From an uncultured Clostridia bacterium (GTDB lineage: Bacteria; Bacillota; Clostridia; Christensenellales; UBA1242): a stretch of DNA of 64,000 bases. The translations under genes were made by a program, and so were the position numbers. The DNA is taken from positions 1-64,000 of the forward strand of contig CANQWK010000005.1 of the NCBI GenBank assembly GCA_947627545.1, written 5' to 3'. The number at the start of each line of letters is the position of its first letter. The stretch's first letter is position 1. Positions 39,501 through 45,450 of this stretch are shown piece by piece. Under the pieces are notes generated by a model, which did not search any database, was not told the DNA's origin, and saw only the letters and a list, made by a program, of their open reading frames with translations.

Positions 39501-40328
39501 CTCAGCATTTGTAAAATAACAATAATCTATTGTGCAATTGATTATTTGGTTATTTGCGTTTTCTTCTGTTATGTTAGTACCATTTATTTCATAAATTAGC
39601 CCTGCATTGTTTGTTCCGTTTAAGGTTGTATCGGCAAATGAATTGGTTATGCTGTTATTTTGGGTTAGTGTTAATTTACCTACTATTCCGCCTACATTGT
39701 TACCTTTTATTCTGCCTACTCTTACATATACATCACTTATTGTGGTATCTATTGCTTCATCTACTATTCCGCCTGTATATTCATTGTTCGATTGTATCTC
39801 GGCATTGTATAGGCCTATATTCTTTATTGTTGCGTTAGTGGTATAAGCAAATAGTCCACCTGACAACTTGGCATTTATTATTGTGTAATATGCACCATCA
39901 AACGTACCTTGGAAGGTCGATTCGCCGTTTGACATCTTTTTACCTATTTGTTCAGTTGGTTTGTTTTGTAAATCTATGTTTGTGTTTAAGTAAATTGTGT
40001 AGTCTTTAAAAAAGTTATATTTTGCGGCTTCTGTTTCATTTTGCGTTAGGTTTACAAACCAAACAAAAGAATCTGCTGAATTTATTGTAAAGGCATTTTC
40101 TCCACGATTTGCAAATTGCTCTCCGCTTAAAAAATTATCTTCACTGCTATCGCCGTTCCATTTATCTGTGTTCCATTCGGATGGATTTACATTTTCAACC
40201 GACGTTGGATTTTGTTTCCTTTTGGAAAAGAAAATTCCAATAGCCGAAAGTGCTATTGTGAAACATAACAATATAACTATGCTAGATAATGTTACAATTT
40301 TTACTTTCTTACTTGTTTTTATTTTCAT
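27549..40328 (-). CDS. giant adhesin-like surface protein, 4,259 aa
   Basis: A single uninterrupted frame of 12.8 kb. An N-terminal membrane segment (about 10-33) directs export. Residues about 60-910 form a predicted beta-helix with many GGGIY/GGGVY turns, of the polymorphic-membrane-protein kind, including two 27-residue tandem units. Residues about 925-2000 hold Listeria-Bacteroides (InlB B-type) repeats such as GYTFAGWT and YEFLGWT. Residues about 2010-4080 contain roughly twenty MBG/YDG-like beta-sandwich repeats of 80-110 residues. Each opens like FTYNAQAQTPTITV and closes like NYGETRTYTFEIEPRDI. A C-terminal transmembrane helix (about 4212-4235) and a charged tail anchor it; no LPXTG motif is present. 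Adhesion or a cell-surface stalk is inferred. The ATG at 40328 follows AGGAGAGG; the longer frame to 40373 is not needed. Confidence 0.85.
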   Translation of the reverse strand: MKIKTSKKVKIVTLSSIVILLCFTIALSAIGIFFSKRKQNPTSVENVNPSEWNTDKWNGDSSEDNFLSGEQFANRGENAFTINSADSFVWFVNLTQNETEAAKYNFFKDYTIYLNTNIDLQNKPTEQIGKKMSNGESTFQGTFDGAYYTIINAKLSGGLFAYTTNATIKNIGLYNAEIQSNNEYTGGIVDEAIDTTISDVYVRVGRIKGNNVGGIVGKLTLTQNNSITNSFADTTLNGTNNAGLIYEINGTNITEENANNQIINCTIDYCYFTNAEKQIALLKNANLQTLHILANPVLSNFNAWNYKAEYSLKTTWCNYSGNKNFSFNLPILSKFNKTFIYGCYYENVLVKENGEVENLESLSTAFNTMKDGDTAELNLIVEKITVAEPAILTANATLHLESAVNTTLTRGENNTQTLIASGNNSKLEIGGKSNTTITLEGNREYVEANNLKSDAAIIASGEDFTMNNVKVQNNINNSTCYGGGVFVYNVTAGQIIDEETNEPQKLNLSGEITNCESANCGGGLAVVGCASNMGVEISNCKANNGGGLAIVEEIENPSQVNNVFFNYGFDKKINLTGTLTATGTQTVTGTTTITSDIYDNNVFAYGGGVFVDYTGTQAITITLKASVYNNSATSGGGVYTKTGTIGFLAKFYLENSSAKVYSNSAMSGGGIYATYTAVYMNSGSYVGGTSDAAGNTAQAGGGIYLGTNSSFTMSGGKISYNKANTGTASVNGQGGGIYASSDSSISVTGGTISYNTAKNNGGGIYARSDSTISVTSGTISYNTAAKNGGGVYASFTTSLFTDATSNTILEYNTANQGGGIYLDAGSSTSNIGKTSGTKMQVKNNTANDIGGGIYVDLGSSSKVNLNYVNITSNTAKNGGGVGCNESDSTSAVVNITSSCTVDSNKSTSGYSFNTYGFISKDDSYTLYYNTGSGTSSKTVTVNYLDSPSLYTEFKLPNVGSYEYYGWATSASSSTTTSLTTKNTNNSTSYTRYAVYRQDTGTRTSTSSSTVKFYYGSGTSDYISQKVNKTTTYKYVPQYYDYKLSYLSKSSSGGTASGTTTDSIRDPDPSDVPHPSNLDSSFTLYGWNKSKTSKASSSVDVTAGTSFVPDATAYYAVWKAENYIVEEGSRTIYFYYSEETPIEVEQQSTKNYSKVYANYLGSFDLSSLSGNLVWLDIDAPTPTTENEYSFMGWVTDSTQNSYNNSTIQAETSFVPSQTSYYATWYKETQARSSGWQDTTGKSVHLYWQNENEDVSTVEMKMQLKIDYAYKEEYFNYNKSSAYTTQLGGGETSTYKGSVVLPTINEYEHKGYNLLQWHLNSADGEIYALGATYEITTNILTDINFYAEWKAKTYTVILNLAGGECKTDSPIYATFDLEFTIENATRVGYTFAGWTASGLFNNALAGGAVWSGSRTTATTFKNLIDTEDSITLTAEWTVKQYQINKGGKNGEVLCELSTNDYDKPLNFSWQSNTETGYVFKFEKVVIYEGTTNSGTELFSYSGADLNTTFNMSSNEKSNNKYCEEIFIYVSYEKVEINYNIILDYGYQGKENSQFSAKYDRPIEITNPTRTGYKFTGFTATISASNAKYGIRENNLSSWNGSLTTLTAEQTSTWFINLCENEGDSITIVANWNVLQYTIKIKTENGKITSISDSQQFNYDDDVKIDYANNARIGYKYPNPAALTIYKQAEDNANILKTQHGGTSITFNMSTLTDINNNVGYYYDIIVITLHYDEIAISYNIDYQLNNGNFNGVAKKQATYDQAFEILQPTKEGYEFLGWTSATLGSTAQAGSTQNDLQSWNGEEANVGGWFINLTTQENVTVTLIANWQPLTYTITSKATNGNLTVGNSGTFDQPISINFSSEAEPGYTYTFISLTIYAGEETTHSEELSQLGEKPNPATWTMSTKYYPSIYIELIYESVLSNRTLTAHANGGIISADGLDGWQVFGETAKKSLVYGNEYGELPTATRTGYVFDGWFTNLTDGELVKETTTITEDTTIYAHWRLDLTDKSSFVISYDSSIVYTGKAITPTDLHLTITYKSTTVLTENDYKVVAENENVNVTNNASIIIEGKGNYASQITLSFSITPKDINSADIQIDDLKEKFVYTGEYIRPKLTIHDTTREVVLQEDEEYSLDYADNQDASTELIKATITIKGINNYGETRTYTFEIEPRDITNAEITLNKKLFTYNAQAQTPTITVKLSGELISSTDYDVSYLTSSSTEINADEIINVGVYTVVVTGIKNAKGVNKTATFEIVPLNLKGEDVHVVFNPSNLTLTYNRNVQAPSIQSITIGSYSLSLASDILTEIYAVSETGLGNKLGQGAIDAGNYYLVIKSNGKNYLIGEYKAQFTINPASLIGATVELNEYSSEFDNTQKDIQVLSVTTNAQNNSLKLIYNEDINSSEYTIEYSRSTGENDLVNVGTINIIIKANNKNFSGSVTATYNITPADINAVNKPTIANVTFNRKQQEPDFTLTYKGFTLVKDVDFTVTYKNNTNAGFATIEISALSNYVETAKRCGNFENRNGNLILTFTIETAEIDKLELSKTEGNYNQKAHSIGIAHVLANSLNSNETLTLNPNEYKIEYYRYNGQEVDYSKQTTDFISAGKIVVKVVPNEDLVNVNFSGSAIAEYEIKKVDLTTIELSQYIFTYNTKAQHPTSIIVKAGALTLSREEYSIAYYRDGSKISNFDTDGSNADFINAGEIEIRITLTDKGKINHNGELTSSYVIDRKNITDVEIEIKYYYVNAAGEYVDDGGHFVDEKVEWETNQIYVGQLVRPELRYMSGDIVLETLKWSTNEETKNDYSYLISMESAPEKADNFSHVGNYLVTTTGNGNYTGVKKDKYSVSAASLTAKDITAVINPAKYNYTGKPIEVFTINNPAEPTPEEIEAIAKIVNITYSQSAGQGKTTTLYYGEDYVLYTGYFDYHLIETDDGLKPAGKVDDNLNDTTIYITNGYQEGDNVDIGLAYLYLEGKNNFLDVISVPFEIVPAELTKESLTIDYTKNFIYNGFEYKPEPTIKWNDITLEKGMDYSLDYTNNLNVTTQDTQATINVHCLENSNFKFDDFNLPFTISQHNINDTQNIEIKGNSNYEYNGETQHPTLVIEFTSTPIKEQIGDEIQDKTFTLQLSTDYSISYKCDNLPIEAQDAKNAGHYTIVIEGMGNFTGTREVEFEITKRLVTTAELEETNSTFDNTNKLANIVLKLTDTYGQNVAEIFSNFEVKYLKNGVETIDFTNAGTITIEISNKEKSNYVLNETITLTYTINQLDLNQAELQVNIENKEFNGTKFEPSAEEFSLMFGEYKLELDKDFEILGYGENTSKTDLNGTAYVLVNGLGNFKNNFYVYFKIVGVNLDSEENSGRIKIDGTTKNDYKTKQFTYDAKIHKYTPQISVDDVELVEGQDITIAYYRFSSTLNNFEEEATQDFTNVGRIKIVITGINNYSDSFEIEYLIIQKNIAENGTTINSNVKSNYTYTSENLSKYFAELSADSLTIQYTANEETATFTLNKDADYTVRYFINGEEIELQNIINAGNYSILISGINNFTGEYRINFVVDKLKIENPQTGLPENFTIEIQTYTYKNEQFNVEDDIVVKYKSTEIPSDSYTINIEPSPVYDAKTYKLTIVFNQNSNFEGVLTYSFEVQQADITEVVGLENIFDGDKNNYTYVYSGANVLELIKNNLYMFADANLAKLVVNTDFTITTLNTGFTNVGNYSLTIVGKGNYKNELTINFEITKLNVENLNPENQNLEIIVPEYTYEEGVSHNVEDDLRVEFNGKIVDKSEYTVTIEPEDVTDAGEYKVTVEFKPNSNFEGNLSTNFTVKKQILSFEISLTKRDYFEQELLKDILENDLIISGNYNKETLSNLGTLTFDAVQQDNETKLQAGEQKIYWTFTPFNKNYETLTGNYITINALKIELSSIKIKSNGNIIEKLTYTAYDSFDDSKLSLLIYFNNGEVIEKTFAELKSNSQFTSSITLTDGKLTIDSTSLKVFYSENNVTKLCTIAIEVLPIELTLTASNLDNLVEGISSQTLIQKFKISTVVNAYLDRLSYLSGSFKFYKNEQEQPQLTSGDYVAKYIIENNNFKINEQENRIEFYIKPRIIYGYNNILYAVCETGFEKGIQLNIQILTNTDAFAKSIRENNPTLVGEIKYVYVITFVDNVNNVYTPSGNYRIFFNIAAFKDFNSYKLIQDEDMERIEEMNGDIEYIEVFANSVGSIVICGTPTALQGGIRWLIFFIILIIVLIVFIIFLIERFVTKRKREHLLKELNQENWG
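37968..38129 (-). repeat. 81-bp tandem duplication in the giant gene
   Basis: Two near-identical 81-bp units (38049-38129 and 37968-38048) each encode 27 residues that begin GGGIYA and contain TISYNTA. The DNA identity is much higher than between the other beta-helix coils, so this is a recent in-frame duplication. Confidence 0.75.
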
Positions 40329-40503
40329 ATCCTCTCCTGACAATGCCAAAAATGAAAATATTGAATAGAACAAAAATTTTAAGCGTAAAATTTGGCAAAA
40401 TATTTATACATAAATATTATAAACAAATTTAAACAAAAAAACAAATAATTCTACATATTTATAAAAAATTATTATAGCTTGACCAATTTAAAATAAAAAA
40501 ATT

Positions 40504-40553
40504 AAAAAATGCCATAAAAAAAATTAAAAAATTAAAAAATAAAGGCATTTTTT
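40504..40553 (-). terminator. putative terminator of ddl
   Basis: AAAAAATGCC (40504-40513) pairs with GGCATTTTTT (40544-40553), a 10-bp stem with an unusually long, A-rich 30-nt loop. T runs flank it on both strands. It lies 65 bp downstream of the ddl stop. Confidence 0.5.
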
Positions 40554-40617
40554 ATAAAAATTTTAAAATTTTTTATACTTTTTACAAATTTTATATAATT
40601 TTTTTAACTTAATTCAT

Positions 40618-41694
40618 TTATAAAATTTTTGTATTTAAAATATTTGTGTCAATATACGAAAAATCTTTACCATGACCGGCATTTAAAATTAACTTTTCAA
40701 TTAATGTAATATAATCAATTCCTTCACTCTCATAAAGGTAAAAAGACATACTGCCGGGAATGGTATTTATTTCATTGAAAAATAAGGTTTGTGTAGCTTT
40801 GTCATAAATATAGTCAACTCTTACCACTCCATTCATATTTAAATGTTTATAAATTTTAGCTGTATAGTCATTTATTAATTTTTTAAGTTTGTTAGAAATT
40901 TTTGCTGGAATAATACGGTCCTTCCCCTTATTTTTATTCTGCTGGTTATATTTTTCATCAAAAGTTAAAAAATCGTTTTTAGAAATAGGATTTTCAATTG
41001 CACTTAAAACAAGTTTTCCTTCATCTATAAAACAAGCCTGATTGTATTCTTCAATATCTACAATCCGCTCTTCAATCAAAGCATTATCATTCAATTCAAA
41101 TATTGTTTCTATTTGTTCTTTATAATTTGATTTATCACAAGCTTTTACACCTATGCTTGAACCTAAAGAATTTGGCTTTACAATTAAATTTGAAGAAAAA
41201 TTTTTATCAATTATTTCAAATTTTTCACTAAAATTAAATTTAGTAACCAATTCACTTTTAATTGTTGGAACAATATCTTTCAACAAAGTTTTTGCTAAAT
41301 ATTTATTCATTCCTATTTCACTAGCCAAACAATCTGCCGAAGTATATTTAATTTTGTTTATATCAAAAAAAGCTGCAAGTTCGCCGTTCTCTCCTATTCC
41401 GCCATGACAACAATTTATAACACATTCAACATCACAATATTTTTTTAACAAAACATTTTTAATATATATTGCACCGTTATAAAAAATTATTGGTTTTAAT
41501 TTTAAATTATCTTTTTTAGCAAAAAATGATAAATCGTTTATTTTTGTTGCCAAATAAAAATTATTGTAAATATCTAAATAAATTTTTTCAATATCATATT
41601 TTGTTTCTAAATTTTTTGTAAGTTGCAACGCTGTTATTATTGAAATGTCATGTTCAACACTTTTTCCACCAAAAATAACACAAATTTTTTTCAT
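40618..41694 (-). CDS. ddl: D-alanine-D-alanine ligase
   Basis: Joins two D-alanines with ATP to give the dipeptide used by MurF in peptidoglycan synthesis. The N-terminal motif IFGGKSVEHDIS contains the conserved Glu. The ATP-grasp core has LIVKPNSLGSSIGV, with the conserved Ser. VVRVDYIYD and FFNEINTIPGSMSFYLYE hold the metal-binding acids. The omega-loop Tyr is retained in DEKYNQ, which favours D-Ala over D-lactate as second substrate. The 358 residues match the family. There is no Shine-Dalgarno before the ATG. It is divergent from an operon that includes a MurF-like ligase, the next enzyme in the pathway. Confidence 0.93.
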   Translation of the reverse strand: MKKICVIFGGKSVEHDISIITALQLTKNLETKYDIEKIYLDIYNNFYLATKINDLSFFAKKDNLKLKPIIFYNGAIYIKNVLLKKYCDVECVINCCHGGIGENGELAAFFDINKIKYTSADCLASEIGMNKYLAKTLLKDIVPTIKSELVTKFNFSEKFEIIDKNFSSNLIVKPNSLGSSIGVKACDKSNYKEQIETIFELNDNALIEERIVDIEEYNQACFIDEGKLVLSAIENPISKNDFLTFDEKYNQQNKNKGKDRIIPAKISNKLKKLINDYTAKIYKHLNMNGVVRVDYIYDKATQTLFFNEINTIPGSMSFYLYESEGIDYITLIEKLILNAGHGKDFSYIDTNILNTKIL

Positions 41695-41805
41695 ATTAGT
41701 ATTTATGAATTAAAATAAAATTTTGATATTTATTGCAAATAATTTTAAAAAAACATTTAATTTTTTAAAAAAAGATAAAAATTTATCAAAAAAATTGAAT
41801 TTTCA

Positions 41806-41811
41806 TATACA
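41806..41811 (+). promoter_or_regulatory. -10 of the hydrolase/murF operon, leaderless-type
   Basis: TATACA ends 5 nt before the ATG at 41817. TTATCA lies 17 bp upstream as a possible -35. No Shine-Dalgarno is present. Confidence 0.45.
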
Positions 41812-41816
41812 TTAAT

Positions 41817-42518
41817 ATGAATTTTTTATTTAAAGGAGAAATTATAGATTATTCTCATTTAAAAACAAACAAAAAAACAATATTGTTTTTGCATGGGTGG
41901 GGAGGCAACAAAAATTCATTTATACAAACAATTAATTTGTTAAAAAAAAATTATAGTATTTTAACTTTAACAATGCCAACTATCAGTCCAACAATAACAT
42001 CTTGGACATTGTTAGATTATGCAAACCTAATTTTAAATTTAACACAATTATTAAATATTAAAAATTTAATTATTATTTGCCATAGTTTTGGATTTCGAGT
42101 TGCCTGTTTGTTAAATAAAAAAATAAACATAGAAAAAATTATAGTAACGGCAGGTGCAGGGCCAAAAAAACATAGTATAATAAAAAAAATAAATTTAAAC
42201 AATAATAAAATTTTACTAAAACAAAAAAGGTTTAATTATTTATATAACAAAATAATTTCTAACGATTATAAAGTTTTAACATCTATAAACAAAAAAACTT
42301 TTAATAATATTGTTAAAATTAACACGATAAATTTATGCAATTTTTGTTGTCCTATGCTTTTATTTTGGGGTAAAAATGACACTGACACTAAAATATGGAT
42401 TGCTAAACACATTAACAAAATTAATAATTCAAAATTAATTGTAACAAAAAGCAATCATTTTGCATATTTAAATTATAGTGCATTGTTTAACAATGCTGTT
42501 TTGGATTTTTTAAAATGA
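41817..42518 (+). CDS. alpha/beta hydrolase, 233 aa
   Basis: A small cytosolic alpha/beta-hydrolase. It has the oxyanion-hole motif LFLHGWGG (24-30) and nucleophile elbow ICHSFG with Ser90. The probable acid is Asp188 (WGKNDTDT) and the probable catalytic His is His214 (SNHFAYL). The substrate is not evident; carboxylic ester or peptide-derived substrates are possible. It overlaps the MurF-like gene by 4 bp (ATGA), so they are translationally coupled, which hints at a cell-envelope connection. The ATG has no Shine-Dalgarno and lies 5 nt after a -10-like TATACA. Confidence 0.82.
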   Translation: MNFLFKGEIIDYSHLKTNKKTILFLHGWGGNKNSFIQTINLLKKNYSILTLTMPTISPTITSWTLLDYANLILNLTQLLNIKNLIIICHSFGFRVACLLNKKINIEKIIVTAGAGPKKHSIIKKINLNNNKILLKQKRFNYLYNKIISNDYKVLTSINKKTFNNIVKINTINLCNFCCPMLLFWGKNDTDTKIWIAKHINKINNSKLIVTKSNHFAYLNYSALFNNAVLDFLK

Positions 42519-44005
42519 CATATATTTTATTAATAAATTTTATTATGTTATTAATTAATGCTAGCCTTTTGTTTAAATATTTACATATTTTTCAATTAAA
42601 AGACTACAATTTTAAAAGATATTTAAAATTTTTTAAATATAAATTAATATTTCCTATAATTTTAATTTTAGCTTTTTACATTGAATTAATTTTTAATAAT
42701 TTATTTGTAATAATTAGTTTTAATATTTTAAGTTCGATATGTGAAATTGGTTTAAGTTTGCATTTAACAGCCAACAACAAAACACCATTAAAACAAACTT
42801 CTAGAATTAAAAGATTATGTTTAATTTCAACTTTTTTAATAATTTTTCCTTGTTTTTTTAAATTTGGAGGCTTAATTTCAATCTTTTTTACATTTTTTGC
42901 CCCTATTTTTGCAAATTTTTTAAATTTTTATGATTTTTTCAAAAACAAAAAATATATTAAACTAGCACAAAAAAAATTAGAAAATTCCAAGGCTAATATA
43001 ATTGCAATAACCGGTAGCAACGGAAAAACAAGTGTTAAACTAATATTAAATAAAATGCTTAGCGATTTTTTTGTGTTGGCTTCTCCAAAAAGTTACAATA
43101 CTCCACTTGGAATTGCAAAATTTATAAACGAAAATGACATATCTAATTGCGATTATTTAATTTTGGAATATGGAGCTAGAAATAAAGGCGACATAAAAAA
43201 AATGTGCAAATTATTTGGTGCAGATTATGGAATAATTACAACCGTTGCACCTCAACATTTAGAAACTTTTAAAAATATTAACAATGTATATAAAACAAAA
43301 AGTGAATTGTCTAATTATTTACAAACTAAACCATGTGTATTTAATTTAGACAACATTTACACCTATAAAATGTGCAGCAATAAACCCGGAACGAAAATAG
43401 GCGTTTCTATATATTGCAAAACTGATACATATTGTACTGAATTAAAAATAAAAAATAACAAAACCTATTTTAATTTGTGCATAAACAACAATCATTATTC
43501 TATTTCATGCAAATTGTTGGGCAGGCATAATGTTACAAATATTTTGTTAGCCAGTTCGCTTGCAAAATATCTAGGAGTTAGCGACGAATATATTTTAAAA
43601 TCTATAAAAAATTTAGATTATGCTCCGCATAGATTACAATTAATAAAATCTAGAATAAAAATTTTAGATGACAGTTATAATTGTTCAATATTAAGCGCAA
43701 AAGAAGCCTTATTTGTTTTGCAAAATTTAAAAGGCAAAAAAGTTGTTGCAACGCCCGGCATAATTGAAGGTGGTAAAAAAGAAAAATTTTTAAATTATAA
43801 TTTAGGTAAAATGCTTAGTGTTTGTGATGAAGTTATAATTATAGGCAATCACAACAAAAACGCAATAAAACAAGGTTTGGATGAAAAAAACTTTAAAAAT
43901 GTAGTGTTTTGCAATAACTTAGAAGATGCAAAAAAACAATTTTTAAAATTAAATAATAACGATTGTTTATTATTATTAAATGACTTGCCTGATGATTATA
44001 AATAA
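42515..44005 (+). CDS. MurF-like Mur ligase with N-terminal membrane domain, 496 aa
   Basis: The C-terminal 340 residues are a Mur ligase: ATP loop ITGSNGKTS (165-173), then SYNTPLGIAKFI and LEYGARNKGDI, LGRHNVTNILLASSLA and the C-terminal domain motif LDDSYNCS. This pattern matches MurF, which adds D-Ala-D-Ala to UDP-MurNAc-tripeptide. The usual N-terminal UDP-binding domain is replaced by about 140 residues with four or five hydrophobic helices (about 5-20, 47-60, 62-80, 102-118, 120-140). A membrane-tethered ligase is therefore predicted. It is coupled to the hydrolase upstream and opposite ddl. Its stop is directly followed by the convergent tsaB-rimI stop with no spacer. Confidence 0.85.
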   Translation: MTYILLINFIMLLINASLLFKYLHIFQLKDYNFKRYLKFFKYKLIFPIILILAFYIELIFNNLFVIISFNILSSICEIGLSLHLTANNKTPLKQTSRIKRLCLISTFLIIFPCFFKFGGLISIFFTFFAPIFANFLNFYDFFKNKKYIKLAQKKLENSKANIIAITGSNGKTSVKLILNKMLSDFFVLASPKSYNTPLGIAKFINENDISNCDYLILEYGARNKGDIKKMCKLFGADYGIITTVAPQHLETFKNINNVYKTKSELSNYLQTKPCVFNLDNIYTYKMCSNKPGTKIGVSIYCKTDTYCTELKIKNNKTYFNLCINNNHYSISCKLLGRHNVTNILLASSLAKYLGVSDEYILKSIKNLDYAPHRLQLIKSRIKILDDSYNCSILSAKEALFVLQNLKGKKVVATPGIIEGGKKEKFLNYNLGKMLSVCDEVIIIGNHNKNAIKQGLDEKNFKNVVFCNNLEDAKKQFLKLNNNDCLLLLNDLPDDYK

Positions 44006-45046
44006 TTACAAATTTTTTTCCATTTCAAAGCAAGTTGAACCATCTTCATAATAATTTTTGCGTTTTCTTCTAATAACATATCCTAATTTTTTATACAAAA
44101 GATATGCTGAAATATTATTTTCGCTTACGTCTAAACTAATTTTATTTAGCAAAGTTTTTGCAAATTTTTCTCCACGTTTTATAAGTAAACTAGCTACACC
44201 TATATTTCTAAATTGTTTTTCAACTGCAATGCTTGTTATGTTAACTTCGTCTGTAATTTGCAAAATTATATAACCGACTAATTTTTCATTTATTTCTGCA
44301 ACAAAAAATTTATAGTTTTTTGAAACGAACATATTTTCTATTTCTTGTTGTGAAATTTTATTTGTTTTTATATTCCTATTTTCAAGTTCCGCTATTGTTT
44401 TTAAATCTTTTTTTCTTGCAGATAAAATTTTAATTTTAGCGTGTTTTAATTTTTCATTTTCCGCTTGCGATAATTGATAATATATTGGCGTTAATGTTTG
44501 CATTTTATTTTTTAAATAGCAATCAAGCATAACTTTTGCATCAAATTTTACTACGAAACAATTTACATTTTCGTCCGCACTAAACATGCCAATTGACTTA
44601 TTTTCTGCAACTTGTTTAAGTTCGTTTAAGGTTAATTTATGTTCATATTTATAAATAATGCCATTTATCATTTTTGCAACAAAATAACAATCTTTACTAC
44701 CTAAAATTGCAACAGTGTTAACATTTTCATTTTGGTTTTTTGCTAAATAAAACAATAAATCTAAATTATTCAATCCAAACGCTGATTTTTGCAACGCATC
44801 TTTAAACGAAAGAACAGTTGCCACTCCTACCCTTATTCCTGTAAACGAACCTGGACCTAAAACTACGCCAAACTCATCAATATCTTGAATTTTTAAATTA
44901 TGTTCAGTTAACAATTGGTCTATTTTTGTTAGCATTATTTCATTATGATGTTGTTTATTCTTTTCGGCACAAAAAAATAACTTGTTGTTTTTGCACAACA
45001 AAATTGTTAATTCTTCATTTGCACTATTAATTAATAATAAATTCAT
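44006..45046 (-). CDS. TsaB-RimI fusion: tRNA t6A factor plus ribosomal-protein acetyltransferase
   Basis: Residues 1-195 are TsaB, the non-catalytic partner of TsaD/TsaE in threonylcarbamoyladenosine (t6A37) synthesis, with the family motif VVLGPGSFTGIRVGVATV. Residues about 205-346 are a GNAT acetyltransferase of the RimI type, with the acetyl-CoA-binding segment SIAVEKQFRNIGVASLLI and the ending NNISAYLLYKKLGYV. The two are adjacent genes in many Firmicutes; here they form one frame. It overlaps tsaE by 4 bp, forming an operon with tsaE and the nucleoside phosphorylase homologue. Confidence 0.92.
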   Translation of the reverse strand: MNLLLINSANEELTILLCKNNKLFFCAEKNKQHHNEIMLTKIDQLLTEHNLKIQDIDEFGVVLGPGSFTGIRVGVATVLSFKDALQKSAFGLNNLDLLFYLAKNQNENVNTVAILGSKDCYFVAKMINGIIYKYEHKLTLNELKQVAENKSIGMFSADENVNCFVVKFDAKVMLDCYLKNKMQTLTPIYYQLSQAENEKLKHAKIKILSARKKDLKTIAELENRNIKTNKISQQEIENMFVSKNYKFFVAEINEKLVGYIILQITDEVNITSIAVEKQFRNIGVASLLIKRGEKFAKTLLNKISLDVSENNISAYLLYKKLGYVIRRKRKNYYEDGSTCFEMEKNL

Positions 45047-45450
45047 TTTATTTCAAACTCGCGAGTTTTATCATCTATAAATTTTATGTTTATATTGATA
45101 TGTTTTTTAGGTATTAATGGAGCTATATTTTCAGACCATTCTATAAAAAAAACCTCATTTTTTTTAGATAAAATTTCATCAAAGCCCACCTCAATTGCTT
45201 CTTCCGTGGTTATTCTATATGCATCAATATGGTTAAAAACAAATTTTCCTTGATATGTTTTTAAAATTGAAAAAGTTGGACTATTAACAACCTCTTTAAC
45301 GCCTAAACTATGAAACACAAATTGTGTAAATGTGGTTTTACCTGCACCTAAATCTCCATTTAACAAAACACAATCGCCCTTTTTTAGCGATTTTGCAAAA
45401 TTTTCTGCCAATTTTTTTGTTTCTTCTAACGAATGAGTAATTAATTTCAT
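45043..45450 (-). CDS. tsaE: tRNA threonylcarbamoyladenosine ATPase TsaE
   Basis: P-loop ATPase that supports TsaD turnover in t6A synthesis. The 135 residues are typical. Walker A is GDLGAGKTTF (about 33-42), followed by NSPTFSILKTYQG, HIDAYRI and the Walker-B-like FFIEWSE. It overlaps its upstream neighbour by one base (TAATG) and tsaB-rimI by four, so translation is coupled. Confidence 0.95.
   Translation of the reverse strand: MKLITHSLEETKKLAENFAKSLKKGDCVLLNGDLGAGKTTFTQFVFHSLGVKEVVNSPTFSILKTYQGKFVFNHIDAYRITTEEAIEVGFDEILSKKNEVFFIEWSENIAPLIPKKHININIKFIDDKTREFEIK

Noticed and set aside
27549..40328. The giant gene as an assembly chimera
   Set aside because: Repeat borders are diverse, the frame is continuous, and a good start, ribosome-binding site and terminator fit one gene.
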